Origin: Sphingopyxis sp. GW247-27LB | GTDB taxonomy: Bacteria > Pseudomonadota > Alphaproteobacteria > Sphingomonadales > Sphingomonadaceae | Assembly: GCF_002277025.1 (NCBI RefSeq) | Contig: NZ_NIWD01000013.1 | Coordinates: 1-64,000 of the forward strand | Direction of reading: 5' to 3' | Length of the DNA stretch: 64,000 nt | Shown: positions 9,216 through 17,875 of the stretch, in pieces | How the letters are laid out: each line of letters begins with the position of its first letter | Position numbering within the stretch: position 1 is the stretch's first letter | Made by a program: the position numbers and the translations under genes | The notes under the pieces: model-generated | What the model was told of the DNA's origin: nothing | Databases searched by the model: none | What the model saw: the letters and a program-made list of their open reading frames with translations, nothing else

Positions 9216-11069
9216 CTAGTCCTCGCCGCGCTTCGCTATTGGAAGGGTGAAGGTGAAGCGCGCGCCCGTGGGTTCGACGTTGTTGGCTCGGAGTGGGCCG
9301 CCGTGTGCTTCGACGATCGAGCGGCAGATGGCGAGACCCATTCCCATGCCGTGCACCTTGGTCGTGAAGAAGGCTTCCAACGCGTGATCGGGGTCGGCAA
9401 GGCCTGGCCCCGTGTCGGTGATATCGATCCGTATGCGGTCGCGCTCGACGGCTCCTTCCAGCCGTAACGTTCGGCTGCCCTCCGGGCTCGCCGCCATTGC
9501 CTCGATCGCGTTGCGCAGGATGTTGACGAGAACCTGCTGGATCTGGATCGCGTCGATCGCGACGGGTGGAAGCCCGGGGGCGAGCCGAATGTCGAGAGAT
9601 GTTCGACTTTGCGCGAAGGGCTCGGCGAGAAGGTCGCGCACTTCGCCGACCAGCGCGCCGAGGTCGATGGATCGGCGCGGACCGGCGCTCTTTTGGAAAA
9701 GGGCACGGATATGGCTGACGATGTCGGCTGCGGATTCGGCGCTTCGGACGATCCGGTCAACGATGCCCCGCGCGCGGGCAATGTTCGGCTCGTCGCCGGC
9801 CAACCACCGCTGGCAAGCTTGGGCGTTGGTCATGATGGCGGCGAGCGGCTGGTTGACCTCATGCGCGATCGATGCCGAGAGTTCGGCGAGGCTCGCCGCC
9901 TCACCGGCTTTCGCGAGTTTTTCCTGCGCTTGCCGGAGTTCATCCTGCGCCCGGATCTGGTCGTCGATATCGAGACAAACGCCGTTCCACTGCACGATTT
10001 CGCCGGCTTCGTCGCGCATGGCGGCGAGCCGCGTTTCGACCCAGCGAAACGTCCCGTCGAAGCGGCGCTGCCGATGGGTGAGCGCATAGGGCGCGCCCGT
10101 GCGCAGCGAATGATCGAGACGTTCGTTTACGCGGTCGAGATCGTCGGGGTGGATGATGGCACCCAACAGGCTTTGCAATCGCGGAACATCGGGTTCGTCC
10201 TTCGCCGCGACGTCGAAGCCGAGGAATTCGCGCATGTGGCGGCTGAAGTAGATCGGCCGGCCCGACGGCGTCATGCACCAGATAAGAGCGGGCGCAGTCT
10301 CGAGCAGCTCGCGCAGGGAGCGCTCGCTCTCGTGCAGGGCGGCGTCGGTCCGGCGGAAAACGTCGACATCGAAACCCGTGCCGTACCAACCCGTAACGCG
10401 GCCGTCGTCGGCGCGTGCAGGGCGGATCGCAAAGCGGTGCCAAACATATTCGCCGGTTGCCCGCAGCACGCGATATTCGTAGTTGAACGGTGTCCCGCCG
10501 CGCATGCAGCGGCGGAGCTCGGCAGAAGCGCCTTCATAATCTGCCGGATGCACGCCCTTCTTCCAGCCAAGGTCACCGCCGTCGAGGAAAGCGGCGTCGC
10601 TCAGCGGCTCGTTGAAATCGTCCAATGTCATCGCAAGCGATGTCTGGGCCATGGGGGTCGCATAGGTGAAGCGTCCTTCGGCGTCGAAGGCGAACGCAGA
10701 GCCGTAGACATCTTCGATGATCTTCGCGGCGTTTACCGCATCGCCGGTTTCCCCGAGCGAGGTGGCGAGCGCCCAGTCTTCGTCCGGGTCGTGAACCAAA
10801 GGGCGTACGGGGACGTTGGAGGAATAGGCAGGTTCGGCACGATATTTGTGCCATCGCCATCTGTGCCCCGGCGAGCGCTGGCGGTAGCTGACGACCTGCG
10901 GCACGCCGCTGCAAAAGGCGCGCGCTTCGGCCTGTGCAATGGCTTGGCGGTCGCCGGGATGAATCGCCTCGTTCGCATGGATATGTGGTTGGGCATGGCG
11001 CCGCCACGCAAGCGCGCCCATCGCAACACCGATTGCCAGACCGGCGAACAGGCCAGCCGGTTCGATCAT
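9216..11069 (-). CDS. PAS-domain sensor histidine kinase (kinase 2)
   Basis: This 617-residue protein is the second of two tandem kinases. It starts with a single hydrophobic segment (residues 6-22), then carries three PAS-type regions (about 95-210, 215-300 and 310-400). The last two have the PAC-like ends TGWYGTGFDVD and VQWNGVCLDID. The transmitter begins with the H-box IAHEVNQPLAAIMTNA, followed by the N-box NILRNAIEAM, the G1 box DTGPGL and the G2 box GMGMGLAIC. This type of transmitter is typical of DctB/FixL-like kinases (HisKA with HATPase). The ATG overlaps the stop of kinase 1 by four bases. The ligand or cofactor is unknown. Confidence 0.92.
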   Translation of the reverse strand: MIEPAGLFAGLAIGVAMGALAWRRHAQPHIHANEAIHPGDRQAIAQAEARAFCSGVPQVVSYRQRSPGHRWRWHKYRAEPAYSSNVPVRPLVHDPDEDWALATSLGETGDAVNAAKIIEDVYGSAFAFDAEGRFTYATPMAQTSLAMTLDDFNEPLSDAAFLDGGDLGWKKGVHPADYEGASAELRRCMRGGTPFNYEYRVLRATGEYVWHRFAIRPARADDGRVTGWYGTGFDVDVFRRTDAALHESERSLRELLETAPALIWCMTPSGRPIYFSRHMREFLGFDVAAKDEPDVPRLQSLLGAIIHPDDLDRVNERLDHSLRTGAPYALTHRQRRFDGTFRWVETRLAAMRDEAGEIVQWNGVCLDIDDQIRAQDELRQAQEKLAKAGEAASLAELSASIAHEVNQPLAAIMTNAQACQRWLAGDEPNIARARGIVDRIVRSAESAADIVSHIRALFQKSAGPRRSIDLGALVGEVRDLLAEPFAQSRTSLDIRLAPGLPPVAIDAIQIQQVLVNILRNAIEAMAASPEGSRTLRLEGAVERDRIRIDITDTGPGLADPDHALEAFFTTKVHGMGMGLAICRSIVEAHGGPLRANNVEPTGARFTFTLPIAKRGED

Positions 11070-13099
11070 GATGCCTGACGCGCGGGCGGCAAGCGGACGC
11101 GAAATTCCGCGCCGCCCTCTGGATGGTTGGAGGCTGACACTCCGCCGCCGTGCGCCGCGACGATCGATCGGCAGATCGCGAGGCCGATTCCCATCCCTTG
11201 CGGCTTCGTGGTGAAGAAGCCGTCGAAGATTTGGCCGAGATGGTCAGGGTCGATCCCCGGTCCCCGGTCGCGCAAAGTGAACAGGGCTTCGCCTTTTGAG
11301 CCCGCCGTCGTTGCAACATGGATTTCCCTGTCGGCCTCGCACGATGCCTCGACCGCCTGCGCCGCATTGATCAGCAGGTTGACGATGACTTGTTGGAGCT
11401 GGATGCGATCGCCGACGATTTTCGGAACGCGGCGTGCATAGGATGTCGTCACGCGAATGCCGCGTGTTTCGATCTCGTGGCGGACGAAGAGGAGGCTTTC
11501 CTGCACGACGTCGTTGAGCGCGATCGGTACCGGTTCGGGTGCCTGCTTGACGGCCATGCTGCGAATGCGGCGCACGATATCGTCGGCGCGGCGCGCGCTC
11601 GTCGCGATCCGCGTTGTCAGCTGCGCGACCTTGCCGATGTCGGGTTCGTCGCGCGCCAGCCAGCGAAGGCTGGTCTCGGCATTCGTCATGATCGCCGCCA
11701 GCGGCTGATTGACTTCATGGGCGATCGAACTGGTCAGCTCGCCGAGGGTCGAGATGCGCGCGGCGTGGCTAAAATCGGCCTGCAGCTGTCGCAGCTCGGT
11801 CTCGATGCGGAGGCGTTCCGTCACATCTTCGAGGCTGAAAATTGTCGTATCGAGTTCGAGCAGCGGTTCGGGATAGGTAACCGAAAAGCGGACGTCGAGC
11901 AGGCGACCGTCAAGCGCGCGTATCTTCATATATTCGCTGTAATTCTTGCGCCCGCTGAATCGCCCGATCATGACGCGGCGCAGCGAGTCCGGGCTTTCGG
12001 CGAACAGATATCCGACAGGCCGGATTAAGTCCTGTACGCTGGCACCGCCGACGAGTTCGATGGCGCAGCGATTGACGTCGGTGACCGGAACGCTCGTCGC
12101 AGCGAAATCGACGAGTTCGGGGTGATCGTCGAGATGGGCCGCGAAGTCGGTGATGCCGCGCGAGCGCAGCTCGGCGTATATCTTGCCCATGTGGCTCGCA
12201 TCGACCTGCCAGAGCGCGACCGGCATATAGTGAATGAGCTTGCGGTAGCGCGCCTCGCTCGCGCGCAGATAGAGGTAGGATCGATCGTCGTCGGCCGCGC
12301 CGTCGACGGCAACGAACAACCGGTCCGGTCGGTCGTCGCCCGCGCGCCACACGGTAACGAGGGGATCGCGCAGGATGCCATCGGAAGCGAGGCGGCGCTG
12401 GACGCTGCGGCCCTCGCGGTCGGCGCGTGCCTCGAGGATGAGATCGGCAAGGATCGTCCGACTTTCGAGAGGCCAGAAAGCCGCGACCGATTGGCCGGTC
12501 ATCAGGGCCCGCCCGCGGTTGCCGCCGACCAGTCTCGCGGTCCGATCATTGACCTCGACGATCCGCGCGGCATTGACGAGGCCGTGGAGCAGTTCGTCGC
12601 GTTCGGACGTGTCGGCGCCGGGCGTGCAGGCCGTGAGAAGATCGAGGATGTCGGCGGCGGGCGCGATGTCGATTTCCCAGCTCGCGGCCATGGACCGGTC
12701 CGGGACTGGGTCGTCCGCTTCCGTCCGGCCCGCTGCCTCGGGCTCCGCGCGGGCATATTCGACGATGTCGCGCAGCGTTCCGGCGGCGTCATAGCGCAGA
12801 TGCCGCCGGATCCTTGCGACCCGCACGTCGCCGTCGCGCGTGCGGCGCCGAATACGTCCCTCCCACGCGCCTTCCTGAAGCAATTGCGACCAGGCGTTGG
12901 CCTCGTCGCCTGGCGCGGGCGACAGCTGGGCGTCATCGGTCCCGCAAACGGCGAGTGCGGGCCAGCCGAACAGGCGCTCCGCGGCCGGGTTCCAATAGCG
13001 TATGATCCCGGCAGGATCGAGGATGACGATGCTCTCCGATGCGAGTTCCGCAATGCCCGCCACATCGCTCTCAAGCGGGTCGAGCAGGGTCGCCGTCAC
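11066..13099 (-). CDS. PAS-domain sensor histidine kinase (kinase 1)
   Basis: This 677-residue kinase probably starts at the GTG at 13099, which overlaps the stop of the receiver protein by four bases. It contains a first PAS domain (residues about 15-125, with IIRYWNPAAERLFGWP), a second degenerate sensing region and a third PAS-like domain near residues 285-400 (ALWQVDASHMGKIYAEL). A FixL/DctB-type transmitter follows: H-box IAHEVNQPLAAIMTNA, N-box NLLINAAQAV, G1 RDRGPGI and G2 GMGIGLAICRSI. No membrane segment is visible, so it is likely cytosolic. Its H-box is identical to that of kinase 2, which points to an old tandem duplication with divergent input domains. It is phosphorelay-competent by motif. 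Confidence 0.92.
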   Translation of the reverse strand: MTATLLDPLESDVAGIAELASESIVILDPAGIIRYWNPAAERLFGWPALAVCGTDDAQLSPAPGDEANAWSQLLQEGAWEGRIRRRTRDGDVRVARIRRHLRYDAAGTLRDIVEYARAEPEAAGRTEADDPVPDRSMAASWEIDIAPAADILDLLTACTPGADTSERDELLHGLVNAARIVEVNDRTARLVGGNRGRALMTGQSVAAFWPLESRTILADLILEARADREGRSVQRRLASDGILRDPLVTVWRAGDDRPDRLFVAVDGAADDDRSYLYLRASEARYRKLIHYMPVALWQVDASHMGKIYAELRSRGITDFAAHLDDHPELVDFAATSVPVTDVNRCAIELVGGASVQDLIRPVGYLFAESPDSLRRVMIGRFSGRKNYSEYMKIRALDGRLLDVRFSVTYPEPLLELDTTIFSLEDVTERLRIETELRQLQADFSHAARISTLGELTSSIAHEVNQPLAAIMTNAETSLRWLARDEPDIGKVAQLTTRIATSARRADDIVRRIRSMAVKQAPEPVPIALNDVVQESLLFVRHEIETRGIRVTTSYARRVPKIVGDRIQLQQVIVNLLINAAQAVEASCEADREIHVATTAGSKGEALFTLRDRGPGIDPDHLGQIFDGFFTTKPQGMGIGLAICRSIVAAHGGGVSASNHPEGGAEFRVRLPPARQAS

Positions 13100-13485
13100 T
13101 GCTTTGAGCCCGAACCTGAACTCGCGATTGCCTGCGCGAGCGCTCCCAGCAGATGCTCGTCGGTGACGGGCTTGGTGAGCCACGCGTACGCACCGATCGC
13201 GAGCGCATGGGAACGCGTCGATTCGTCGAGCACCGACGACAGCACGATCACCGGCAATCCTGCGCGCTCGCCGCGCAATCGTTCGATCAGTTCGATGCCC
13301 GACATCCCCGGCATGCGGATGTCGGTCACGAGGCAGTCGAAGGAGCGGGTTCGCCGCGCAGCAAGGAAGTCACCCGCGCTTTCGAAGCATTCGCAGGCGA
13401 GCCCCGAGACCATCAGAAGGTCGCCCAGAGCTTCGCGAACGGCCTCGTCATCGTCCACGATCGCGACGGTCGGCATATGGGACAA
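13096..13485 (-). CDS. Single-domain response regulator (receiver only)
   Basis: This 129-residue protein is a bare receiver domain. The acidic pocket IVDDDEAVR, the phospho-acceptor aspartate in LVTDIRMPGMSG and the conserved lysine in WLTKPVTDEH are all present; there is no output domain. Such proteins act as phosphate relays or sinks, or dock to other proteins. It is coupled by a four-base overlap to kinase 1 and follows the FixJ-like regulator by 85 bases. The start at 13485 (MSHMPT) has an alternative three codons downstream (MPTVAIV); the upstream choice is not strongly supported by a ribosome-binding site. Confidence 0.9.
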   Translation of the reverse strand: MSHMPTVAIVDDDEAVREALGDLLMVSGLACECFESAGDFLAARRTRSFDCLVTDIRMPGMSGIELIERLRGERAGLPVIVLSSVLDESTRSHALAIGAYAWLTKPVTDEHLLGALAQAIASSGSGSKQ

Positions 13486-13570
13486 GCGGCGGCATCCTCT
13501 TTCACGCGGCCTCGCTGGCCGATGGGGTCAATGTCGCGCAGCTTGTAAGCCATTATAACCATACCAAAGT

Positions 13571-14221
13571 CTAGGCCGGGGCAGGTTCGCGCACCTCCGC
13601 CGGCAATTTTTCCCACGCGCGGATCAGTTCGCCAACCGAAGCCGCCTGCATTTTGCGCATCACATTGCTGCGGTGCAGTTTCACGGTGATCTCGGTTATG
13701 CCCAGATCGTAAGCGATCTGCTTGTTCAGCCGGCCCAGCGCGACCTCGCGCATGACCTGACTTTCCCGCGGCGTCAGCGTCGCATAGCGTTCGACCTGCT
13801 CGAGGACGATTTGCGCGTTGGCACGCTCGGCAATGTCGCGCTCGATCCCGGCGGTTACGGCGTCGAGCAAGGTCTGATCGCGGACCGGCTTGGTCAGAAA
13901 ATCGACCGCGCCGGCTTTCATCGCCTGCACCGACATGGGGATGTCGCCGTGCCCGGTCAGGAAGACGATGGGCTTGGAAATGCCCGCAGAGGCCAGATGC
14001 TGCTGGAGATCGAGCCCGCTCGCGCCCGGCATCCGCACGTCGAGGACGAGGCAGCCTGCGCGGTCGAGAAGCGGGGACTCGATGAGGTCACGGGTGGAGG
14101 CGCAGCATTCGGCCTCTATCCCTACCGATAACATGAGCTCGCTGATCGCCGTGCGGACGTCCTCGTCGTCGTCGACCACCAGCACGAGCGGCGGCTGCTT
14201 CTCGGAAGCAGGATTGATCAT
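13571..14221 (-). CDS. FixJ/NarL-type response regulator
   Basis: This 216-residue regulator has an N-terminal receiver domain (about residues 12-125) with VVDDDEDVR, the phospho-acceptor in LVLDVRMPGASG and the lysine in FLTKPVRDQT. Its C-terminal LuxR-type helix-turn-helix (about 150-205) includes LTPRESQVMREV and the recognition helix ITEITVKLHRSNVMRKM. It is therefore the DNA-binding output of the cassette. Its ATG overlaps the Rrf2 regulator stop by four bases, so the two are translated together. The combination of FixJ-like output with PAS kinases resembles oxygen- or redox-responsive FixLJ systems, but no heme-binding residue assignment is possible from sequence alone. Confidence 0.92.
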   Translation of the reverse strand: MINPASEKQPPLVLVVDDDEDVRTAISELMLSVGIEAECCASTRDLIESPLLDRAGCLVLDVRMPGASGLDLQQHLASAGISKPIVFLTGHGDIPMSVQAMKAGAVDFLTKPVRDQTLLDAVTAGIERDIAERANAQIVLEQVERYATLTPRESQVMREVALGRLNKQIAYDLGITEITVKLHRSNVMRKMQAASVGELIRAWEKLPAEVREPAPA

Positions 14222-14757
14222 CTTTGCCTATCCTCTGCTTGCGCCGGGCGCGACCGCCTTCCCGCGAGTCGCGCGTCGAACCAGGCTTTGGTGTCGTCGC
14301 CGAACTCGGCGGGGGCCTTGCGCTCGAGCCGGGAGCCAATGTCGGCCAGCGTCTCGCTCGCCAGCGCGTCGCGCATTGCCTTTTCGGCCTTGAGCATGAC
14401 CGCATGGATCGAACAAACGCCGCGTGTCGCCCATTCGGGCGCGCCGTCCTCGAACAGAGCGCAACGCGCGCGTATGTCCTGACAGTCGAACAAGGGTTTG
14501 CGCCCTTCGATCGCATCGACCAGTTCGAGCACGCTGATCGCATGGGCCGGCCGCGCGAGCCGATATCCGCCGCGCACGCCTTCCGCCGCCGTCACGATCC
14601 CCGCCTTCTCCAGCTTGGCAAAAATCTTGGCCGCGAAGCTCGGCGAAATTCCCTGGAAGAGAGCCAGATCGCGGGCGCTGCGCGGCGAATCGCCCGCATC
14701 GATCAGGCCCAGCAGGCAATGCAACCCATATTCCACGCTCACGGTCATGTGTGCCAT
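14218..14757 (-). CDS. Rrf2-family transcriptional regulator, three-cysteine type
   Basis: The 179-residue protein is a winged-helix regulator of the Rrf2 family (IscR, NsrR and RirA relatives). The N-terminal DNA-binding part includes VSVEYGLHCLLGL and the helix ISPSFAAKIFAKLEKAG, followed by the wing with EGVRGGYRLAR. Three cysteines (C-x6-C-x15-C, in LFDCQDIRARC and TRGVCSIHAVM) match the pattern that binds an iron-sulfur cluster in IscR-like proteins. A redox, nitric oxide or iron signal is therefore plausible but unproven. The start at 14757 was chosen because homology begins at MAHMTVSVEY. It is the first gene of the signalling cassette. Confidence 0.9.
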   Translation of the reverse strand: MAHMTVSVEYGLHCLLGLIDAGDSPRSARDLALFQGISPSFAAKIFAKLEKAGIVTAAEGVRGGYRLARPAHAISVLELVDAIEGRKPLFDCQDIRARCALFEDGAPEWATRGVCSIHAVMLKAEKAMRDALASETLADIGSRLERKAPAEFGDDTKAWFDARLAGRRSRPAQAEDRQR

Positions 14758-14852
14758 AACGCGGAGTATATTTGTCCGCGTTTTGCAAGGCAAGACATTC
14801 CTGCCTCGCCTTGCCCACCACAGATTTAGTTTTTGAATGGGATGAGCGATCC

Positions 14853-15464
14853 TCAAAAGTTCCAGGCGACGCCCGCCAGAACTTGATGCCGGTCCCATTT
14901 GGTGCCGCCGCTGCCAAGGTCGTTGTAGCGATATTCGACGCGCGCCGAGATATTGTCGGTGACAGCGCGTTCGATGCCGCCGCCAACCGACCAACCGTCG
15001 AGATTGTCCTTGCCGCGGCGCGGACCTTCGAGATCGAGGATCTGCACCCTGGTGCGGATATTCTCATAACCGCCGCGCGCATAGACGAGCGTCTTGTCGG
15101 TCACGAGGTAACCGGCGCGTACGCCCAGGTCGAAACCATATTCGGGATTGATCGCGGCCGATGCGTCCTTTTGCGCACGCGACAGGTCGTCGTCGAACCC
15201 GAAATTGACCGCACCTTCGGCCGACAGCACGAGCTTGGCCGTTGGCTGGAGATTATAGCCGAAGAAGATGCCGGCGGTCGCCGCATCGCGGCTGTCGTCG
15301 ATCGTGGCGGTGCCAAGGTCGGTCGCGACCGAGCCGAGCCTATTCTGGCTCCAGCCGGCCTGCGCCCCGACATAGGGACCCTCGAAGGTCTGGGCGGCCG
15401 CTGGCGCCGCCGTGCCGATGGCGATCAGCGCGCCGAGCGAGAGGGGGAGAGCAAGATTTTTCAA
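14853..15464 (-). CDS. Outer-membrane beta-barrel protein (porin-like)
   Basis: This 203-residue protein has a clear signal peptide (residues 1-24, ending in AAPAAAQ) and then alternating amphipathic strands that fit an eight-stranded OmpA/Omp25-like barrel. Examples are GPYVGAQAGWSQN, LVYARGGYENIRTR and ISARVEYRYNDLG, and it ends with the terminal aromatic Phe of outer-membrane proteins (VLAGVAWNF). It probably serves as a structural or surface protein; no substrate can be told. The start is a TTG at 15464 with AGGA seven bases upstream. An ATG three bases before it is out of frame. Confidence 0.88.
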   Translation of the reverse strand: MKNLALPLSLGALIAIGTAAPAAAQTFEGPYVGAQAGWSQNRLGSVATDLGTATIDDSRDAATAGIFFGYNLQPTAKLVLSAEGAVNFGFDDDLSRAQKDASAAINPEYGFDLGVRAGYLVTDKTLVYARGGYENIRTRVQILDLEGPRRGKDNLDGWSVGGGIERAVTDNISARVEYRYNDLGSGGTKWDRHQVLAGVAWNF

Positions 15465-15538
15465 CGCATGTTCCTTTCTGTCGTTTGAAAATTGGGGCGC
15501 GCGCGACTGGGGGGGGCGGGGCCGCGCGCGCCCCGCAG

Positions 15539-15961
15539 TCAGGCGCCTTTCCGGGGAGGGAGGAAGGCGCCATCGATGCCGCCCGGCCAGGGCGTCACCG
15601 TTTCACCGGCGACCATCCAGGTGCCGGAATCCTTGCGCATACGAAGCTCGTACATCGCGGGCGGAGCGTCAGAGCTCATGCGACGATAGAGGATCGCCGT
15701 CGCATGATCGCCCTGCTGCTCGACGTGAAGCACCCGATGTTCGGTCGAAAGCGGCGCTTCGCCCGCGTCGCGACGCGACCGGAATTCAGCGATCGAATCG
15801 TCGCGACGAATTCGGGTCACCCCGCCGTCGCTGCCGAGCACCAGGAAAATCTGGTCGGGCGTGTAGAGCCTTTCCATGCCTTCGATGTCATAAGCGCTGC
15901 CGACATGGACGACGTCGTGGATCAAGGCGGCGATGGCCGGGTCAACGGGAGATTGGGTCAT
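15539..15961 (-). CDS. SnoaL-like / NTF2-fold protein
   Basis: This 140-residue protein has the cone-shaped SnoaL-like fold pattern. The N-terminal helix IAALIHDVVHVGSAYDIE and the next segment MERLYTPDQIFLVL are followed by beta strands, including TEHRVLHVEQQGDHATAILY and YELRMRKDSGTWMVAGE. Members of the family include polyketide cyclases, ketosteroid isomerases and many uncharacterised proteins; the active-site residues needed to tell them apart are not clear here. It follows an SDR gene 29 bases downstream and is probably cotranscribed with it, so it may act on the same substrate. Confidence 0.8.
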   Translation of the reverse strand: MTQSPVDPAIAALIHDVVHVGSAYDIEGMERLYTPDQIFLVLGSDGGVTRIRRDDSIAEFRSRRDAGEAPLSTEHRVLHVEQQGDHATAILYRRMSSDAPPAMYELRMRKDSGTWMVAGETVTPWPGGIDGAFLPPRKGA

Positions 15962-15990
15962 GCTGTTTTCCTTTGATGCGTGGGGAAAGA

Positions 15991-16740
15991 TCAGAGCAGC
16001 GCCATGCCGCCGTCGACGCGGAGGTTGATGCCGGTCACGAAGCTGCTGGCGTCGGACGCGAGGAACAGCGCGCCGCGCGCGAGTTCATCCGGCCGGCCGA
16101 GCCGCGCGAGCGGGATTGCGCTCGCCATCATTTCGGCAAAGGCACCACGCTCTTCGGGCGCCACGCCCAGCTTGCCAAGGATCTCGGTTTCGGTCGGCCC
16201 GGGACTGAGCATGTTGACGCGAATGCCGCGGTCCTTGAATTCGAGCGCCCAACTGCGCGCGAAGGCGCCGATCGCCGCCTTGGTCCCGGCATAGACGGCG
16301 TGGCCGTCGAGCACCTTGTCGCTCGCCAGCGAGCCGACCAGGATGATCGAGGCGCGCTCCCGCAGGTGCGGCGCGATCGCCTGGATCCCGAAGAAAGTGC
16401 CGCGGGCATTGATTCCGAACTGGGTGTCATATTCGGCTTCGCACACCTCGCCCGATGGCGTGATCGTGTTGACGCCGGCGTTCGCCATGTAGATGTCCGC
16501 AGCGCCGAAACGCTCGCGAACCAGGTCCGCAACCGCGCGGTGGTGCGCCGGGTCGGCGACGTCGCCGCAGATCGCTACCGCAGCAGGGCCGATCGACCGA
16601 ACTGCCTCGTCGAGTGCGGCCTGGCGCCGCCCGGTGATCACCACCTGCGCGCCCTGCTCGGCGAAGAGTTTCGCGCTCGCGAAACCGATGCCGCTGTTGC
16701 CGCCGGTAACCACGGCGACCTTTCCCTTCAAACTGTCCAT
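15991..16740 (-). CDS. SDR family oxidoreductase
   Basis: This classical 249-residue SDR has the cofactor motif TGGNSGIGFASA at residues 12-23, the NAG motif (YMANAGVNT), the active-site serine in ILVGSLASDKV and the catalytic pair YAGTK. It ends with a typical FVTGINLRVDGGMALL tail. The aspartate expected for NAD preference in the beta-2 strand is replaced by a GRRQ segment (ITGRRQAALDE), which suggests NADPH use. An AGGTGAATT site precedes the ATG. The gene is divergent from a LysR regulator at 16839, and the space between contains an inverted repeat. It is therefore a likely target of that regulator, together with the SnoaL-like gene downstream. Confidence 0.92.
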   Translation of the reverse strand: MDSLKGKVAVVTGGNSGIGFASAKLFAEQGAQVVITGRRQAALDEAVRSIGPAAVAICGDVADPAHHRAVADLVRERFGAADIYMANAGVNTITPSGEVCEAEYDTQFGINARGTFFGIQAIAPHLRERASIILVGSLASDKVLDGHAVYAGTKAAIGAFARSWALEFKDRGIRVNMLSPGPTETEILGKLGVAPEERGAFAEMMASAIPLARLGRPDELARGALFLASDASSFVTGINLRVDGGMALL

Positions 16741-16778
16741 AATTCACCTCTGTGGTTGGAGACGGAGATGAATTTGGC

Positions 16779-16795
16779 TTTTCCTGTTCGGAAAA
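16779..16795. promoter_or_regulatory. Candidate LysR operator between divergent genes
   Basis: An inverted repeat TTTTCC-TGTTC-GGAAAA lies in the 98-base gap between the SDR and the LysR gene. The gap also holds a directly repeated TGGAGACGG (at about 16757 and 16803). The arrangement fits a LysR-type regulator controlling a divergent target. Confidence 0.5.
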
Positions 16796-16838
16796 TTAGA
16801 CTGGAGACGGGCATATCATTTTTGCTAAAAACTATCGA

Positions 16839-17732
16839 ATGACCGCTGGCCTCGAACCGACGACCGGACTTCAAGCCTTTGTGCGCGCCGTCGAGACGGG
16901 TTCGTTCAGCGCCGCGGCGCGCCTTGCCGGGACCACCCCCTCCGCGGTTTCGAAGAGCGTCGAACGGCTCGAACGACGCCTTGGCGTCAAACTTTTCCTC
17001 CGGTCGACCCGTTCGCTGACACTGACCGTCGACGGGACCGCCTATTACGAGCGCATCGCCCCGCTGCTGCGTGCCCTCGACGAAGCCGGCGACGCCTTGA
17101 AAGGTGCCGAACGCGCGCAGGGTGTGCTGCGCGCCAGCCTTCCCGGCGTGCTCGGTCCCGCTTTGATGGAAGCGCTCACCCGGGAATTCGTCCCGCGCTA
17201 TCCCGAGATCAAGCTCGAGATCAGTATCACCGATCGCCATGTCGACCTGATCCGCGAAGGCTATGATGTGGCGTTGCGCGTCGGCGAAATGGGGAATGTC
17301 GACTGGATGGTGCGACGTCTTGCGACCCTGCCGCTGATTCTCGTCGCGGCTCCTCAATGGCTCGAACGCGTTGGGCATCCCGCAACGCGCGAAGCGCTCG
17401 CGCAATTGCCGCATATCCGGTATCGGCTTGGAGCGCAGGCCTATCCCATTCGCTTCGCCGACGGGACCGACCTGCTTCCCGAAGGGGCACTCGACACCGA
17501 TTCGGGGCAGGCGATGCGGATTGCGGCGCTCGGCGGCGTCGGCATTGCGCAGCTGCTTCGGCTGGCGGTGACGGATGATCTCGCCGCGGGGCGCCTCGCC
17601 GAGATATTTCGGCACGATCCGCTCGCCCTGGTTCCCATCCAGGCGCTGCACGCCTTCGGCCGTCTTGCTCCACTGCGCGTCCGATTGTTCATCGATTTTC
17701 TTGCCGACAGGCTTGCAGCGCACTCTGTCTGA
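16839..17732 (+). CDS. LysR-family transcriptional regulator
   Basis: This 297-residue protein has the N-terminal LysR helix-turn-helix (residues about 7-66), with FVRAVETGSFSAAARL, PSAVSKSVERLERRLGVKLF and STRSLTLTVDGTAYYE. It continues into the periplasmic-binding-like effector domain (about 92-290). It is divergent from the SDR at 16740-15991, and an inverted repeat sits between them. LysR proteins usually control the neighbouring divergent operon in response to a small molecule, which suggests regulation of the SDR/SnoaL pair here. The ATG lacks a strong ribosome-binding site. Confidence 0.92.
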   Translation: MTAGLEPTTGLQAFVRAVETGSFSAAARLAGTTPSAVSKSVERLERRLGVKLFLRSTRSLTLTVDGTAYYERIAPLLRALDEAGDALKGAERAQGVLRASLPGVLGPALMEALTREFVPRYPEIKLEISITDRHVDLIREGYDVALRVGEMGNVDWMVRRLATLPLILVAAPQWLERVGHPATREALAQLPHIRYRLGAQAYPIRFADGTDLLPEGALDTDSGQAMRIAALGGVGIAQLLRLAVTDDLAAGRLAEIFRHDPLALVPIQALHAFGRLAPLRVRLFIDFLADRLAAHSV

Positions 17733-17818
17733 TCGACCTTTGGCGCGCAGCGAAGCGGGTTCGCACGAATGCCGCATTTCGAATTTCCTCGATTGGAAGG
17801 GTCGGTGTTCCGCCCGTT

Positions 17819-17854
17819 GGGGGCATACCGGCGCGATAGGCCGGTACGCCCCCC
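17819..17854. terminator. Likely bidirectional terminator
   Basis: An inverted repeat with one mismatch (GGGGCATACCGGC then GCCGGTACGCCCC) lies between the convergent LysR and MBL genes. Arm limits are approximate. Confidence 0.55.
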
Positions 17855-17875
17855 GGGGGAGCCTTCGGCCGGAGA

